From positions 1 to 7,848 of the forward strand of contig CALKXN010000138.1 in the NCBI GenBank assembly GCA_938003555.1: DNA of 7,848 bases. The letters run 5' to 3'. How positions within the stretch are numbered: position 1 is the first letter of the stretch; each line of letters starts with the position of its first letter. This stretch comes from an uncultured Robiginitomaculum sp. (GTDB taxonomy: Bacteria > Pseudomonadota > Alphaproteobacteria > Caulobacterales > Maricaulaceae). Below, one piece after another: positions 1 to 5,899 of the stretch. Below the pieces are notes generated by a model. The model did no database searches. It saw nothing but the letters and a program-made list of their open reading frames with translations, and was not told the DNA's origin. Position numbers and translations under genes: made by a program.

Positions 1-399
1 ATTTTTACAGTTTCATTCTGCATATTAATGGGTCTGACTCTTTTGGACAGTTACAAAATCCTCCAGCTTAATGTGTTCTCTGGAGTTCTGTTGATATTGA
101 CACTTCTCACGCTTGGATGGCTGTTTTTCAGGGGAAAAATAGAGCGCGTGGAGCAAACGACTGCAGAAGGGGTCGAGAGCAATGCCCAAGTTTCATCACC
201 AAGTTTTCAAAAAAGGGTGGTCAACAGTATTATTAGTGGATTTGTAACCGCTGCTATTGTCACACTCTGCGTTGCACCTCAGCTTGCTACAATTGGGGAC
301 ACCGATGTTGCTGTGCAACTTTCTATCCCTAAGATCGTCACAATATTCGGCATTGTTATGACGCTTGTTGTCATGTTGTCTTTCTGCATACGAAGATAA
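1..399 (+). CDS. Small multi-pass membrane protein, unrecognised, probably 5'-truncated by the window edge
   Basis: The reading frame is open from the first base of the window to a TAA at 397-399. An ATG at 28 would give 123 residues, but no Shine-Dalgarno-like sequence precedes it, and the in-frame residues before it are hydrophobic. I therefore think the gene starts outside the window. Counting from ATG28, three hydrophobic segments are visible, at about residues 16-34, 67-86 and 102-120. A polar Glu/Ser/Gln-rich loop lies at about 36-62, and the protein ends in Cys-Ile-Arg-Arg. I see no catalytic motif and recognise no family. The gene is richer in A+T (roughly 32-50% GC in the 60-base blocks I counted) than the peptidase gene beside it. 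It is convergent with that gene and shares the hairpin at 423-450. An inner-membrane location is inferred from the hydrophobic segments only. Confidence 0.6.
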   Translation: MFTVSFCILMGLTLLDSYKILQLNVFSGVLLILTLLTLGWLFFRGKIERVEQTTAEGVESNAQVSSPSFQKRVVNSIISGFVTAAIVTLCVAPQLATIGDTDVAVQLSIPKIVTIFGIVMTLVVMLSFCIRR

Positions 400-422
400 A
401 CGTTTGCCATTCGTCAAAATAG

Positions 423-450
423 AGGCCGCCTCAATTGAGACGGCCTTTAA
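423..450. terminator. Hairpin terminator between convergent genes, probably bidirectional
   Basis: AGGCCG (423-428) pairs with CGGCCT (441-446), and CTC (430-432) pairs with GAG (437-439) around an AATT loop. The remaining position is C429 against A440 on the plus strand, a mismatch. On the minus strand it becomes U against G, a wobble pair, so the minus transcript can form a 10-bp stem. The minus-strand stem is followed by CTATTTTG and the plus-strand stem by TTTAAATTT. It sits 24 bases past the plus-strand stop and 37 bases past the minus-strand stop. It likely ends the peptidase transcript and possibly also the left gene. Confidence 0.7.
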
Positions 451-483
451 ATTTAAGAGATTTGAATGGCTGAGTATTTATAG

Positions 484-3312
484 CTATTCAACGACGTTCC
501 CGTCCGTGTCCCAATATTCAATATCAGCGATACCGAGGCCGCGCAGCGGGCCTTCGATTTCTTCGCGGTCACCCACGATGATCCAGATAACACTGTCCGG
601 CTTGATGGTCTCTGCCGCTGTGCGGCGCAGACCGGCCGGGGTGAGGGCGGCGTAGCGGTCTTGGGTTGTTGTCGCGTAGTCATAGGCATTGCCATAACGC
701 GCCGCTGTGCGGATTGAGCCGAGCACAGCGCCCGCCGTTTCGAATTTTCCGGGCAGGGAGCGTACATTATTATCGCGAATTTTTTGCAACTCTTCGGCGG
801 TAATCGGACGCGGGCCAAGATAGTCGCGAATTTCGCGGCGAAGCTCCATCAGGGACTCGCTCGTTTTATCGGATTGCACAGGCGCGTAAATCAGCCATGG
901 ACGCTGTCCTTTAGCGCTTTGCGTGAAGGTATATGCGCCGTAAGCCCAGCCTTTATCTTCGCGAAGGTTCATATTGACTCGGGCCGTAAAGGCGCCGCCA
1001 AGCGCTTCATTCATCGCTTCAATGTCGGTGGTGTTTTCTGCCGCGTTAGAGGCAATGAGATGTCCGCCCAATATCAGCGATTGCGGAGCGCCTTTCTTGT
1101 CCACGATAATGACGCGCTCGCCGGGTTTAATGCCGACTTTCGCGATATTGCGTTCTGGGATCGCGCTATCCGGCGCGGCCCAATTGCCAAATTTCGCTTC
1201 AAGCTTTGGCTTTAACGTGTCCTCATCAATCGCGCCGACAACAAATAATGTCGCATTGTCAGGGCGGATGAAATTACGGTGATAGGCGAGCAAATCATCG
1301 CGCGTCATAGCGTTAGTTGTTTCTGCCGTGCCGGAACCCGTAAATGGAACGCCATAAGCGTGATTGTCGCCATACATGGCCGGCGGAAGCAGGCGCAGCG
1401 CGGTTTGAATCGGATTGATTTTTTCATTATCAATGCCGGAGAGGCGCTGCTTGCGATAGCGGTCTAGCTCTTCTTGGCTAAATTGTGGATTGCGAATGAT
1501 GTCGGCATAAAGGTCAAGGCCAGCGTCTAATTTATCGACGAGGACATTTAGCGTTGCCGTGGTATTATCAAGGCCTGAGCCTGTACCAATACGCGCGGCG
1601 ATTTCGCTGGCTTCTTCGCTGATTTCAAGCGCGCTGCGCGTGGTCGTGCCATTATACATCATATCCGACGCAAAACTGGCTGCGCCCATTTTCGCTTTGC
1701 TATCGGCCGCGTAGCCGCCGTTAAATTCCATCGCCATTTGGACAACCGGAACGGCGTCGCGCGTCGCGAGCACGACTTTCATGCCGTTGGACAGTTCAAA
1801 TTCTGTTACCTCAGGAAAGGCAAGGGCGGGAACGCCGCCAATGTCAGGCAGGGCCGAGCGGTCTGCGCCTGTCTCGGCAGATTTCAGATCTTTGCTAAAC
1901 GGCAGGATTGTTAATTTATAAGCGCCATCAGACAGCCATTTATTGGCCGTTGCTTTGACAAGCCCGCTATCGGCGGCGTTAATCCAGCCGAGCTGTTTTT
2001 TCCAAAATCCTGGATCACCGGCGTAAAGCTCGCCTTCGGCCAGAGTTGAGGCCTTACCGCTAAATCCGCCAATGCGTTCAAGGCCACGAATATAGGCGGC
2101 GTTGACATTGGTTTTCTTGGATTCGAGCAATTTTTTGTTCGGGCCATTTTTCAAAAAGTCAGACATGATGCGATCAATGATTGCGTCCACCTCGGCCGGA
2201 TCAGAGTCTTTCTTCAACGTGACATTGACCGAAAAGATCGAAGACAGATTATGTTCTTCGACATAGACCGATACATCTGTGGCCAGTTCTTTTTCATAGA
2301 CCAGTTCTTTATAGAGGAGCGATGTTTTGCCGGAGCCCAGAACCTGCGCGGCCAAATATAGCACGGCCGTGTCTTGGTCGAGGCGTCCTGGAACGGCCCA
2401 GTAACGGTCAAGGCGGGTTTGCTCGACGCGGTCATACATGACTTCGGTAATCGTTTCCGTGCGGTCCGGAACCCATGTTTTCTTTTGGTATAGTGGTTCG
2501 CCAACAGGGGCGTCGCCGAAATATTTCTCCATTAAGGGGCGCGCTTCGGCGGCGTTAATGTCGCCGGCTAAAACGACGACAGTGTTCGACGCGCCGTAAT
2601 ATTCTTTGAACCAAGATTTCACATCTTCAAGTGACGCGGCGTCGAGATCTTCCATAGAACCGATGGTTGACCAGCGATAAGGGTGGCCAACAGGGAACAG
2701 GCCTTCGAGGACGCGATACTCCGATTTGCCATAGGGGCTGTTGTCGCCTTGGCGTTTCTCATTTTGAACAACGCCGCGCTGTTTGTCCAAATTCTCTTGC
2801 GTGATGGCGCCTTCGAAATGGGTCATGCGATCGGATTCCATCCACAGTGCCATATCAAGGGCAGGTGTGGGTACAGTCTGGAAATAATTTGTACGGTCAA
2901 ACCATGTCGTGCCATTCATGCCGGTTGCGCCGGCCTTCTCGAACGGGCCGAAATATTCGTCATTATAGTTTTCTGAGCCATTGAACATTAAATGCTCAAA
3001 GAGATGGGCAAAGCCTGTCTTTCCGGGTTTTTCATCTTTTGACCCAACATTGTACCACACAGATACTGCGACGGTTGGCGTTTTACGGTCTTCGTGGACA
3101 ACAACGCGTAGGCCATTATCCAGCGTAAAACGCTCATAGGGGATGTCAATATTAGGCGCAGCGGATAGGGCGTCAGCGTCGCTGATTTTCGGTAAAGCCG
3201 TTGCGGCCATATATTGCGCGGTCTGTTGAGCAGAGTCGCCATTTGACGCGCCGTTACAGGCGGCTAACGTCAAGGCCAAAGCGGCGGTGGTGAGTAAAGC
3301 GATGCGTTTCAT
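484..3312 (-). CDS. M16 family zinc metallopeptidase, two-domain, predicted lipoprotein (942 aa)
   Basis: This is a secreted zinc endopeptidase of the pitrilysin/insulinase (M16) family. I chose the ATG at 3312 over the in-frame ATG at 3327 because AGAGG lies 7 bases upstream of it and the protein then begins with a clean signal peptide. That signal is MKR, a hydrophobic stretch, and a lipobox Leu-Ala-Ala-Cys with Cys19. The +2 residue is Asn, so an outer-membrane anchor facing the periplasm is plausible. The N-terminal half carries the inverted zinc motif His-Leu-Phe-Glu-His at residues 103-107 and the third ligand Glu185 in a Gln-Asn-Glu-Lys context. The second half, from about residue 500, is an M16 repeat that has lost catalysis: the equivalent positions read Ser546, Ser549 and Asp550. 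It keeps a Leu-Arg...Gly-Trp-Ala-Tyr substrate-binding motif with Arg784 and Tyr791. Length and architecture match active/inactive fused M16 peptidases. The gene appears monocistronic. Its substrate cannot be read from sequence. Confidence 0.95.
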   Translation of the reverse strand: MKRIALLTTAALALTLAACNGASNGDSAQQTAQYMAATALPKISDADALSAAPNIDIPYERFTLDNGLRVVVHEDRKTPTVAVSVWYNVGSKDEKPGKTGFAHLFEHLMFNGSENYNDEYFGPFEKAGATGMNGTTWFDRTNYFQTVPTPALDMALWMESDRMTHFEGAITQENLDKQRGVVQNEKRQGDNSPYGKSEYRVLEGLFPVGHPYRWSTIGSMEDLDAASLEDVKSWFKEYYGASNTVVVLAGDINAAEARPLMEKYFGDAPVGEPLYQKKTWVPDRTETITEVMYDRVEQTRLDRYWAVPGRLDQDTAVLYLAAQVLGSGKTSLLYKELVYEKELATDVSVYVEEHNLSSIFSVNVTLKKDSDPAEVDAIIDRIMSDFLKNGPNKKLLESKKTNVNAAYIRGLERIGGFSGKASTLAEGELYAGDPGFWKKQLGWINAADSGLVKATANKWLSDGAYKLTILPFSKDLKSAETGADRSALPDIGGVPALAFPEVTEFELSNGMKVVLATRDAVPVVQMAMEFNGGYAADSKAKMGAASFASDMMYNGTTTRSALEISEEASEIAARIGTGSGLDNTTATLNVLVDKLDAGLDLYADIIRNPQFSQEELDRYRKQRLSGIDNEKINPIQTALRLLPPAMYGDNHAYGVPFTGSGTAETTNAMTRDDLLAYHRNFIRPDNATLFVVGAIDEDTLKPKLEAKFGNWAAPDSAIPERNIAKVGIKPGERVIIVDKKGAPQSLILGGHLIASNAAENTTDIEAMNEALGGAFTARVNMNLREDKGWAYGAYTFTQSAKGQRPWLIYAPVQSDKTSESLMELRREIRDYLGPRPITAEELQKIRDNNVRSLPGKFETAGAVLGSIRTAARYGNAYDYATTTQDRYAALTPAGLRRTAAETIKPDSVIWIIVGDREEIEGPLRGLGIADIEYWDTDGNVVE

Positions 3313-3317
3313 AATTG

Positions 3318-3325
3318 TCCCTCTC
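3318..3325 (-). promoter_or_regulatory. Ribosome binding site that decides the M16 peptidase start
   Basis: On the minus strand the bases read GAGAGGGA, ending a few bases before the ATG at 3312. The alternative ATG at 3327 overlaps this site and would add five residues (Met-Arg-Gly-Thr-Ile) in front of the signal peptide. Most minus-strand genes in this window lack such a clear site. Confidence 0.6.
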
Positions 3326-3330
3326 ATGGA

Positions 3331-3336
3331 ATTTTA
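3331..3336 (-). promoter_or_regulatory. Candidate -10 element for the M16 peptidase gene
   Basis: Read on the minus strand this is TAAAAT, a 5/6 match to TATAAT, 18 bases before the ATG at 3312. A transcript starting about 7 bases downstream of it would have a very short leader that still contains the AGAGG ribosome site. I see no good -35 at 16-18 bases, so this is only a candidate. It lies downstream of the ruvX terminator, where the peptidase gene needs its own promoter. Confidence 0.25.
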
Positions 3337-3365
3337 GGTCTTTTAACGTAATGAACGCGTAGCGC

Positions 3366-3395
3366 AAAGAAAAAGCCGCCCCAAAGGGACGGCTT
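3366..3395 (-). terminator. Rho-independent terminator of the acyltransferase-ruvX operon
   Basis: On the minus strand the stem is AAGCCG-T-CCC, the loop TTT, and the return arm GGG-G-CGGCTT. This gives 10 pairs including one U-G wobble (3389 with 3379). The hairpin runs straight into TTTTTCTTT. The plus-strand version would have an A/C mismatch and no T-tract, so the site works in the minus direction. It lies about 125 bases past the ruvX stop and just upstream of the peptidase promoter region. Its layout (6 bp, one wobble, 3 bp, A/T-only loop) matches the hairpin at 423-446. Confidence 0.85.
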
Positions 3396-3519
3396 CGTAA
3401 TCAAAGTAATGTGCGAACTCGCCGCCAAATTTATAGACCAGCGATACCGCGGCGCTGGTAAAGTTACCGTCCGAGTCAAAATTACTATTTTTTGCGGCGC
3501 TTAAAGAGCGGGTTATGTT
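3396..3519 (-). pseudogene. Possible remnant of an outer-membrane beta-barrel protein C-terminus
   Basis: Directly after the ruvX stop, in the same frame, the minus strand is open through the terminator to a TAA at 3343-3345. The peptide contains SNFDSDGNFTS followed by AAVSLVYKFGG (Phe codon at 3427-3429). Alternating polar and hydrophobic residues leading to Tyr-Lys-Phe are typical of the final strand of Gram-negative beta-barrel proteins. There is no start codon, ribosome site or upstream barrel, and the frame runs into the terminator stem. I read it as the decayed 3' end of a lost gene rather than an active gene. Fusion to RuvX by stop-codon readthrough is possible but unsupported. A chance open stretch is the main alternative. 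Confidence 0.3.
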
Positions 3520-3972
3520 TCAATTTCTAAGGCGGTCCAGCACACCTTGCAGAATATAACTTGCGGCGAGTTTATCGACGGCCTGCGCGCGTTTGGCGCG
3601 GCTTATGTCGCCCTCGATCATGGTGCGGGTCACCGCAGCGGTTGAGAGACGTTCATCCCAAAACATAAAGGGCACATTTTTTATGTTCATCAAGTTGATT
3701 GAAAAATCTTTGACCGACTGCACGCGCGGGCCGGAGCTGCCATCCATATTGAGGGGCAGGCCGATAACCAAAGCCGTGCATTCGCGCTGCGTGTAAAGCT
3801 CGAAAAGATGCGTAGCGTCTGGCGTGAATTTTTTGCGTTTAATTGTTTCCAGTGGCGTAGAAATTAAGCGCGAGCGGTCGCTAATCGCAATACCGATTGT
3901 CTTTGTGCCTGGATCAAGGCCCATAATGGGGCCGCTTGTCGCGGCTAAATCTGAAAGCTCTATCTGTGCCAT
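3520..3972 (-). CDS. ruvX: YqgF/RuvX family RNase H-fold nuclease (putative Holliday junction resolvase), 150 aa
   Basis: This is a cytoplasmic RNase H-fold protein of the YqgF/RuvX family. In E. coli the family is linked to 16S rRNA 5'-end maturation, and it is also annotated as a putative Holliday junction resolvase. The N-terminal strand motif Met-Gly-Leu-Asp-Pro-Gly-Thr-Lys-Thr-Ile-Gly starts at residue 17 and supplies Asp20. GLPLNMDG at 71-78, Asp-Glu-Arg-Leu-Ser-Thr at 106-111 (Glu107) and Val-Asp-Lys-Leu-Ala-Ala near Asp133 complete the acidic site. The frame could extend upstream to 4107, but that part lies inside the preceding gene, is Cys-rich and unlike the family. The ATG at 3972 gives the usual family length. 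It starts 8 bases after the preceding stop and has no strong ribosome site, so coupled translation is likely. It is the last gene of the operon. The symbol rests on family membership; yqgF is the synonym. Confidence 0.92.
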   Translation of the reverse strand: MAQIELSDLAATSGPIMGLDPGTKTIGIAISDRSRLISTPLETIKRKKFTPDATHLFELYTQRECTALVIGLPLNMDGSSGPRVQSVKDFSINLMNIKNVPFMFWDERLSTAAVTRTMIEGDISRAKRAQAVDKLAASYILQGVLDRLRN

Positions 3973-3980
3973 GTGGCCGC

Positions 3981-4577
3981 TTAGCCCGCAAAAATAAACG
4001 GCGCAATAAAGGGAAGCAGCACAAAAAGAAAGTAAAGAACAATAAGCGCGCTTAAAACGACCTTGACCCGCAAGGCAGGGTGTCGCCGCCACAATATCGC
4101 GATGCAAATCAAGCCAAGTAAATTATCGATCTGTCCTATAATGCGGCCATAATGCGCGGGGTCCCAATAGCTGATGGGGGAATAAAAGCGCCAGTCTGTT
4201 ATGGGCCAAAAATGACGATGCGCGTCATCGGCGTGAACAGGTAGGTCAATAAGTGATTGCGTAAATGCAGCGAGCGCAAAGAACAGCAGAAGGACAGCCC
4301 ATTTGTGTTGGCGAAAGGCGTAGCCGATGACGGCGAGCGCAGTAAATATGGGAAGGGCATTCGAGAGCGCGCTCCAAAACTGCATGTGGGGCTGAAAATA
4401 TATCGTATTGAAATAGGCGCCAATGCCGTCTCCGGTGATCAGGCCGTAATAGACAAGTCCCACATATATGAAAATATCCGTCACCAAAGCCCCAGCGAGA
4501 ACGGCCCAATTTCGCGCGGGCGCTTCGCGTTTAGAAAATAAGGCCAGCGCTAAAAGGGCATGGGTTTGGGTGTTCAC
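3981..4577 (-). CDS. Multi-pass membrane protein with hydrolase-like His/Asp pattern (YdjM/DUF457-like, often misnamed CobQ)
   Basis: The predicted 198-residue inner-membrane protein has hydrophobic segments at about 24-47, 68-88, 93-110, 150-163 and 172-196. Conserved-looking polar residues sit at the helix ends: His6 in Thr-His-Ala, Asp34 in Gly-Ala-Leu-Val-Thr-Asp, then Asp111, His115, Asp117, Asp118, His120 and His122 in DLPVHADDAHRHFWP, and Trp138-Asp139 with His142. This resembles the YdjM/DUF457 group of membrane-bound predicted metal-dependent hydrolases. Alphaproteobacterial relatives with this DDARRHFWP-type motif are commonly labelled as a cobalamin biosynthesis protein CobQ, which the sequence does not support. 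The start is GTG at 4577-4575, and it overlaps the TGA of the acyltransferase gene by four bases (GTGA), so translation is probably coupled. Substrate and reaction are unknown. A role in lipid or envelope metabolism is inferred only from the neighbouring acyltransferases. Confidence 0.75.
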   Translation of the reverse strand: MNTQTHALLALALFSKREAPARNWAVLAGALVTDIFIYVGLVYYGLITGDGIGAYFNTIYFQPHMQFWSALSNALPIFTALAVIGYAFRQHKWAVLLLFFALAAFTQSLIDLPVHADDAHRHFWPITDWRFYSPISYWDPAHYGRIIGQIDNLLGLICIAILWRRHPALRVKVVLSALIVLYFLFVLLPFIAPFIFAG

Positions 4578-5170
4578 TTCTGCCGCTCGGGGTGAACGCC
4601 GACCCAGTTTTCATCGACATAGGCTTTGATCGCAGCATTGTCTTTTTTCATATCCCCTGTCAGCGGGAAAAGACGGTCCAGCACGACATGTTTTTTTGGG
4701 CCGTCAAAGGCGCAGATAAATACGGGGACGTCTGCGGCGTAGGCTGCCCGTAAATAGCCGGATTTATATTTGGCGACTTTGGAGCGCGTGCCTTCGGGCG
4801 GGAAGCCGACGCAGACTTTGTCGGCTTCGTCAAATAATTTAGCGATTTGTACGACGACGTCTTTGCCATTGCCGCGATCAACAGGGTAGCCGCCCAGCGC
4901 GCGAAAGAGCGGGCCCATAGGCCAGAAGAACCATTCTTTCTTGATCAGGAACGTATATTTAAACCCAGAGGCCAGCATGGCAAGTGAGGCTGAAATGGCA
5001 TCCCAATTTGACGTATGCGGCACGCCAATAATCACAAATTTCGGGACATCTGGCATTTTGCCAACCAGCTTCCATCCTGTCAGCTTTAACCCAAAAGAGC
5101 CAAGGGCGCGGGTGAAGCCATTGCCCATACGCGGGGAATATACGCTCATATGTTCATTATCGAATTTCAT
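4574..5170 (-). CDS. PlsC-like lysophospholipid/glycerolipid acyltransferase, paralog 1 (198 aa)
   Basis: This is a short acyltransferase of the PlsC (1-acyl-glycerol-3-phosphate acyltransferase-like) superfamily. Such enzymes transfer a fatty acyl group to a lyso-lipid or related acceptor at the cytoplasmic membrane face. The HX4D motif is His52-Thr-Ser-Asn-Trp-Asp57, the acceptor-binding motif is Gly-Gly-Tyr-Pro-Val-Asp-Arg at 93-99, and the third motif is Phe-Pro-Pro-Glu-Gly-Thr-Arg at 123-129. There is no clear N-terminal transmembrane helix, and the protein is shorter than E. coli PlsC (about 245 aa), as in the compact HTSNWD subgroup. It aligns without gaps to the gene upstream, with about 50% identity by hand count. 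No clear ribosome site precedes the ATG. Twenty-three bases separate it from the upstream paralog, and its stop overlaps the next start by four bases. The true acceptor could be a phospholipid, ornithine lipid or another lipid. Confidence 0.9.
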   Translation of the reverse strand: MKFDNEHMSVYSPRMGNGFTRALGSFGLKLTGWKLVGKMPDVPKFVIIGVPHTSNWDAISASLAMLASGFKYTFLIKKEWFFWPMGPLFRALGGYPVDRGNGKDVVVQIAKLFDEADKVCVGFPPEGTRSKVAKYKSGYLRAAYAADVPVFICAFDGPKKHVVLDRLFPLTGDMKKDNAAIKAYVDENWVGVHPERQK

Positions 5171-5193
5171 GGTCGTTCAGTCTTTAATTTATT

Positions 5194-5787
5194 TTATCCA
5201 TTTTCAGGTTTAATGCCTGTGAAATTTTTATCAAAATAGGCTTTGATTTTTCGGTTGTCGATATCTGTGTCATAGGTCAAATCCCAAACCTTATCGAGAA
5301 CCACTTCTTTGGTTGGGCCGTTAATTCCGATGATATAAATTGGAACTTTAGCCGCATAGGCCATTCTTAAATACCCCTTTTTGAGGGTTTCGACTTTTTT
5401 ACGCGTGCCTTCGGGGGTGAGGCCCACCCAGACATTGTCATGGGTTTCAAAATAGGCGACCATTTGCTCAATCAAATTGGTTTTAGATTTACGGTCAATT
5501 GGGATTCCGCCCATTTTTTTCCAAAGCGGTCCTAATGGCCAGAAAAACGCTTCTTTTTTCATCATCCATGAGAAATGTAATCCGACCGATAACATGGCGG
5601 ACATGGCCAAAATAAAGTCCCAATTTGAGGTATGGGGCGCGCCGATGACGATCATTTTTTTTTCTTCAGGAAATTGACCTGTAATCTTCCATCCTATGAT
5701 CTTCATCATGATGGAGCCTATGCCGCGCGTTACGGCATTCCCCATGCGCGGTGTGGATGCAGAGATATGCGGATTGTCGTATTTCAT
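5194..5787 (-). CDS. PlsC-like lysophospholipid/glycerolipid acyltransferase, paralog 2 (197 aa)
   Basis: This first gene of the minus-strand operon is a tandem paralog of the next one. All acyltransferase motifs are intact: His52-Thr-Ser-Asn-Trp-Asp57, Gly-Gly-Ile-Pro-Ile-Asp-Arg at 93-99 and Leu-Thr-Pro-Glu-Gly-Thr-Arg at 123-129. A hydrophobic, Met-rich patch at about 25-35 may sit on the membrane. It aligns residue for residue with its partner over 197 positions. About 98 positions are identical by hand count, and the least conserved block is 101-118, between the second and third motifs. It is visibly more A+T- and Lys-rich: two 60-base blocks counted at 40% GC, against 45% and 57% in the partner. 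It carries a run of nine A on the coding strand at 5663-5655 (Glu-Lys-Lys-Met). No strong ribosome site precedes the ATG at 5787. Its promoter must lie in the divergent region to its right. Confidence 0.9.
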   Translation of the reverse strand: MKYDNPHISASTPRMGNAVTRGIGSIMMKIIGWKITGQFPEEKKMIVIGAPHTSNWDFILAMSAMLSVGLHFSWMMKKEAFFWPLGPLWKKMGGIPIDRKSKTNLIEQMVAYFETHDNVWVGLTPEGTRKKVETLKKGYLRMAYAAKVPIYIIGINGPTKEVVLDKVWDLTYDTDIDNRKIKAYFDKNFTGIKPENG

Positions 5788-5867
5788 AGTGAGCTTTCGT
5801 ATTTGCCTGTGACTTACGGTGACAACCCTGCAAAGGCAATTTCATAACATACATATTCGTGGGTAGA

Positions 5868-5888
5868 AGATTCTAATCTGGTAGATTA
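5868..5888. promoter_or_regulatory. Inverted-repeat cluster in the divergent promoter region, candidate operator
   Basis: Three copies of the half-site AGATT/AATCT alternate in direction: AGATT at 5868-5872, AATCT at 5875-5879 and AGATT at 5883-5887. The last two form a perfect 6-bp palindrome, TAATCT-GGT-AGATTA (5874-5888). A -10-like TCTAAT (5872-5877, 5/6 match) for the plus-strand hydrolase gene overlaps the cluster, though no -35 is recognisable. The position, 11-31 bases before the ATG at 5900 and between divergent genes, suits a regulator site. No regulator gene is nearby, and AT-rich palindromes can arise by chance. Confidence 0.3.
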
Positions 5889-5899
5889 ACGATACACTT

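Noticed and set aside
784..1282. Plus-strand open frames inside the peptidase gene
   Set aside because: They are antisense to a well-supported M16 coding sequence and show no family motifs or ribosome sites.
3520..4107. Long form of ruvX starting at 4107
   Set aside because: The extra 45 residues lie inside the upstream membrane protein gene in another frame, are Cys-rich and do not resemble the YqgF N-terminus; the ATG at 3972 gives normal family length.
3981..4577. CobQ / cobalamin biosynthesis function
   Set aside because: No glutamine amidotransferase or ATP-binding motif is present; the protein is a 198-residue multi-pass membrane protein.
5800..5899. CtrA-type site (TTAA-N7-TTAA) in the divergent region
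   Set aside because: On the minus strand TTAA and TTAG are separated by 9 bases, not 7, and the second half is imperfect.
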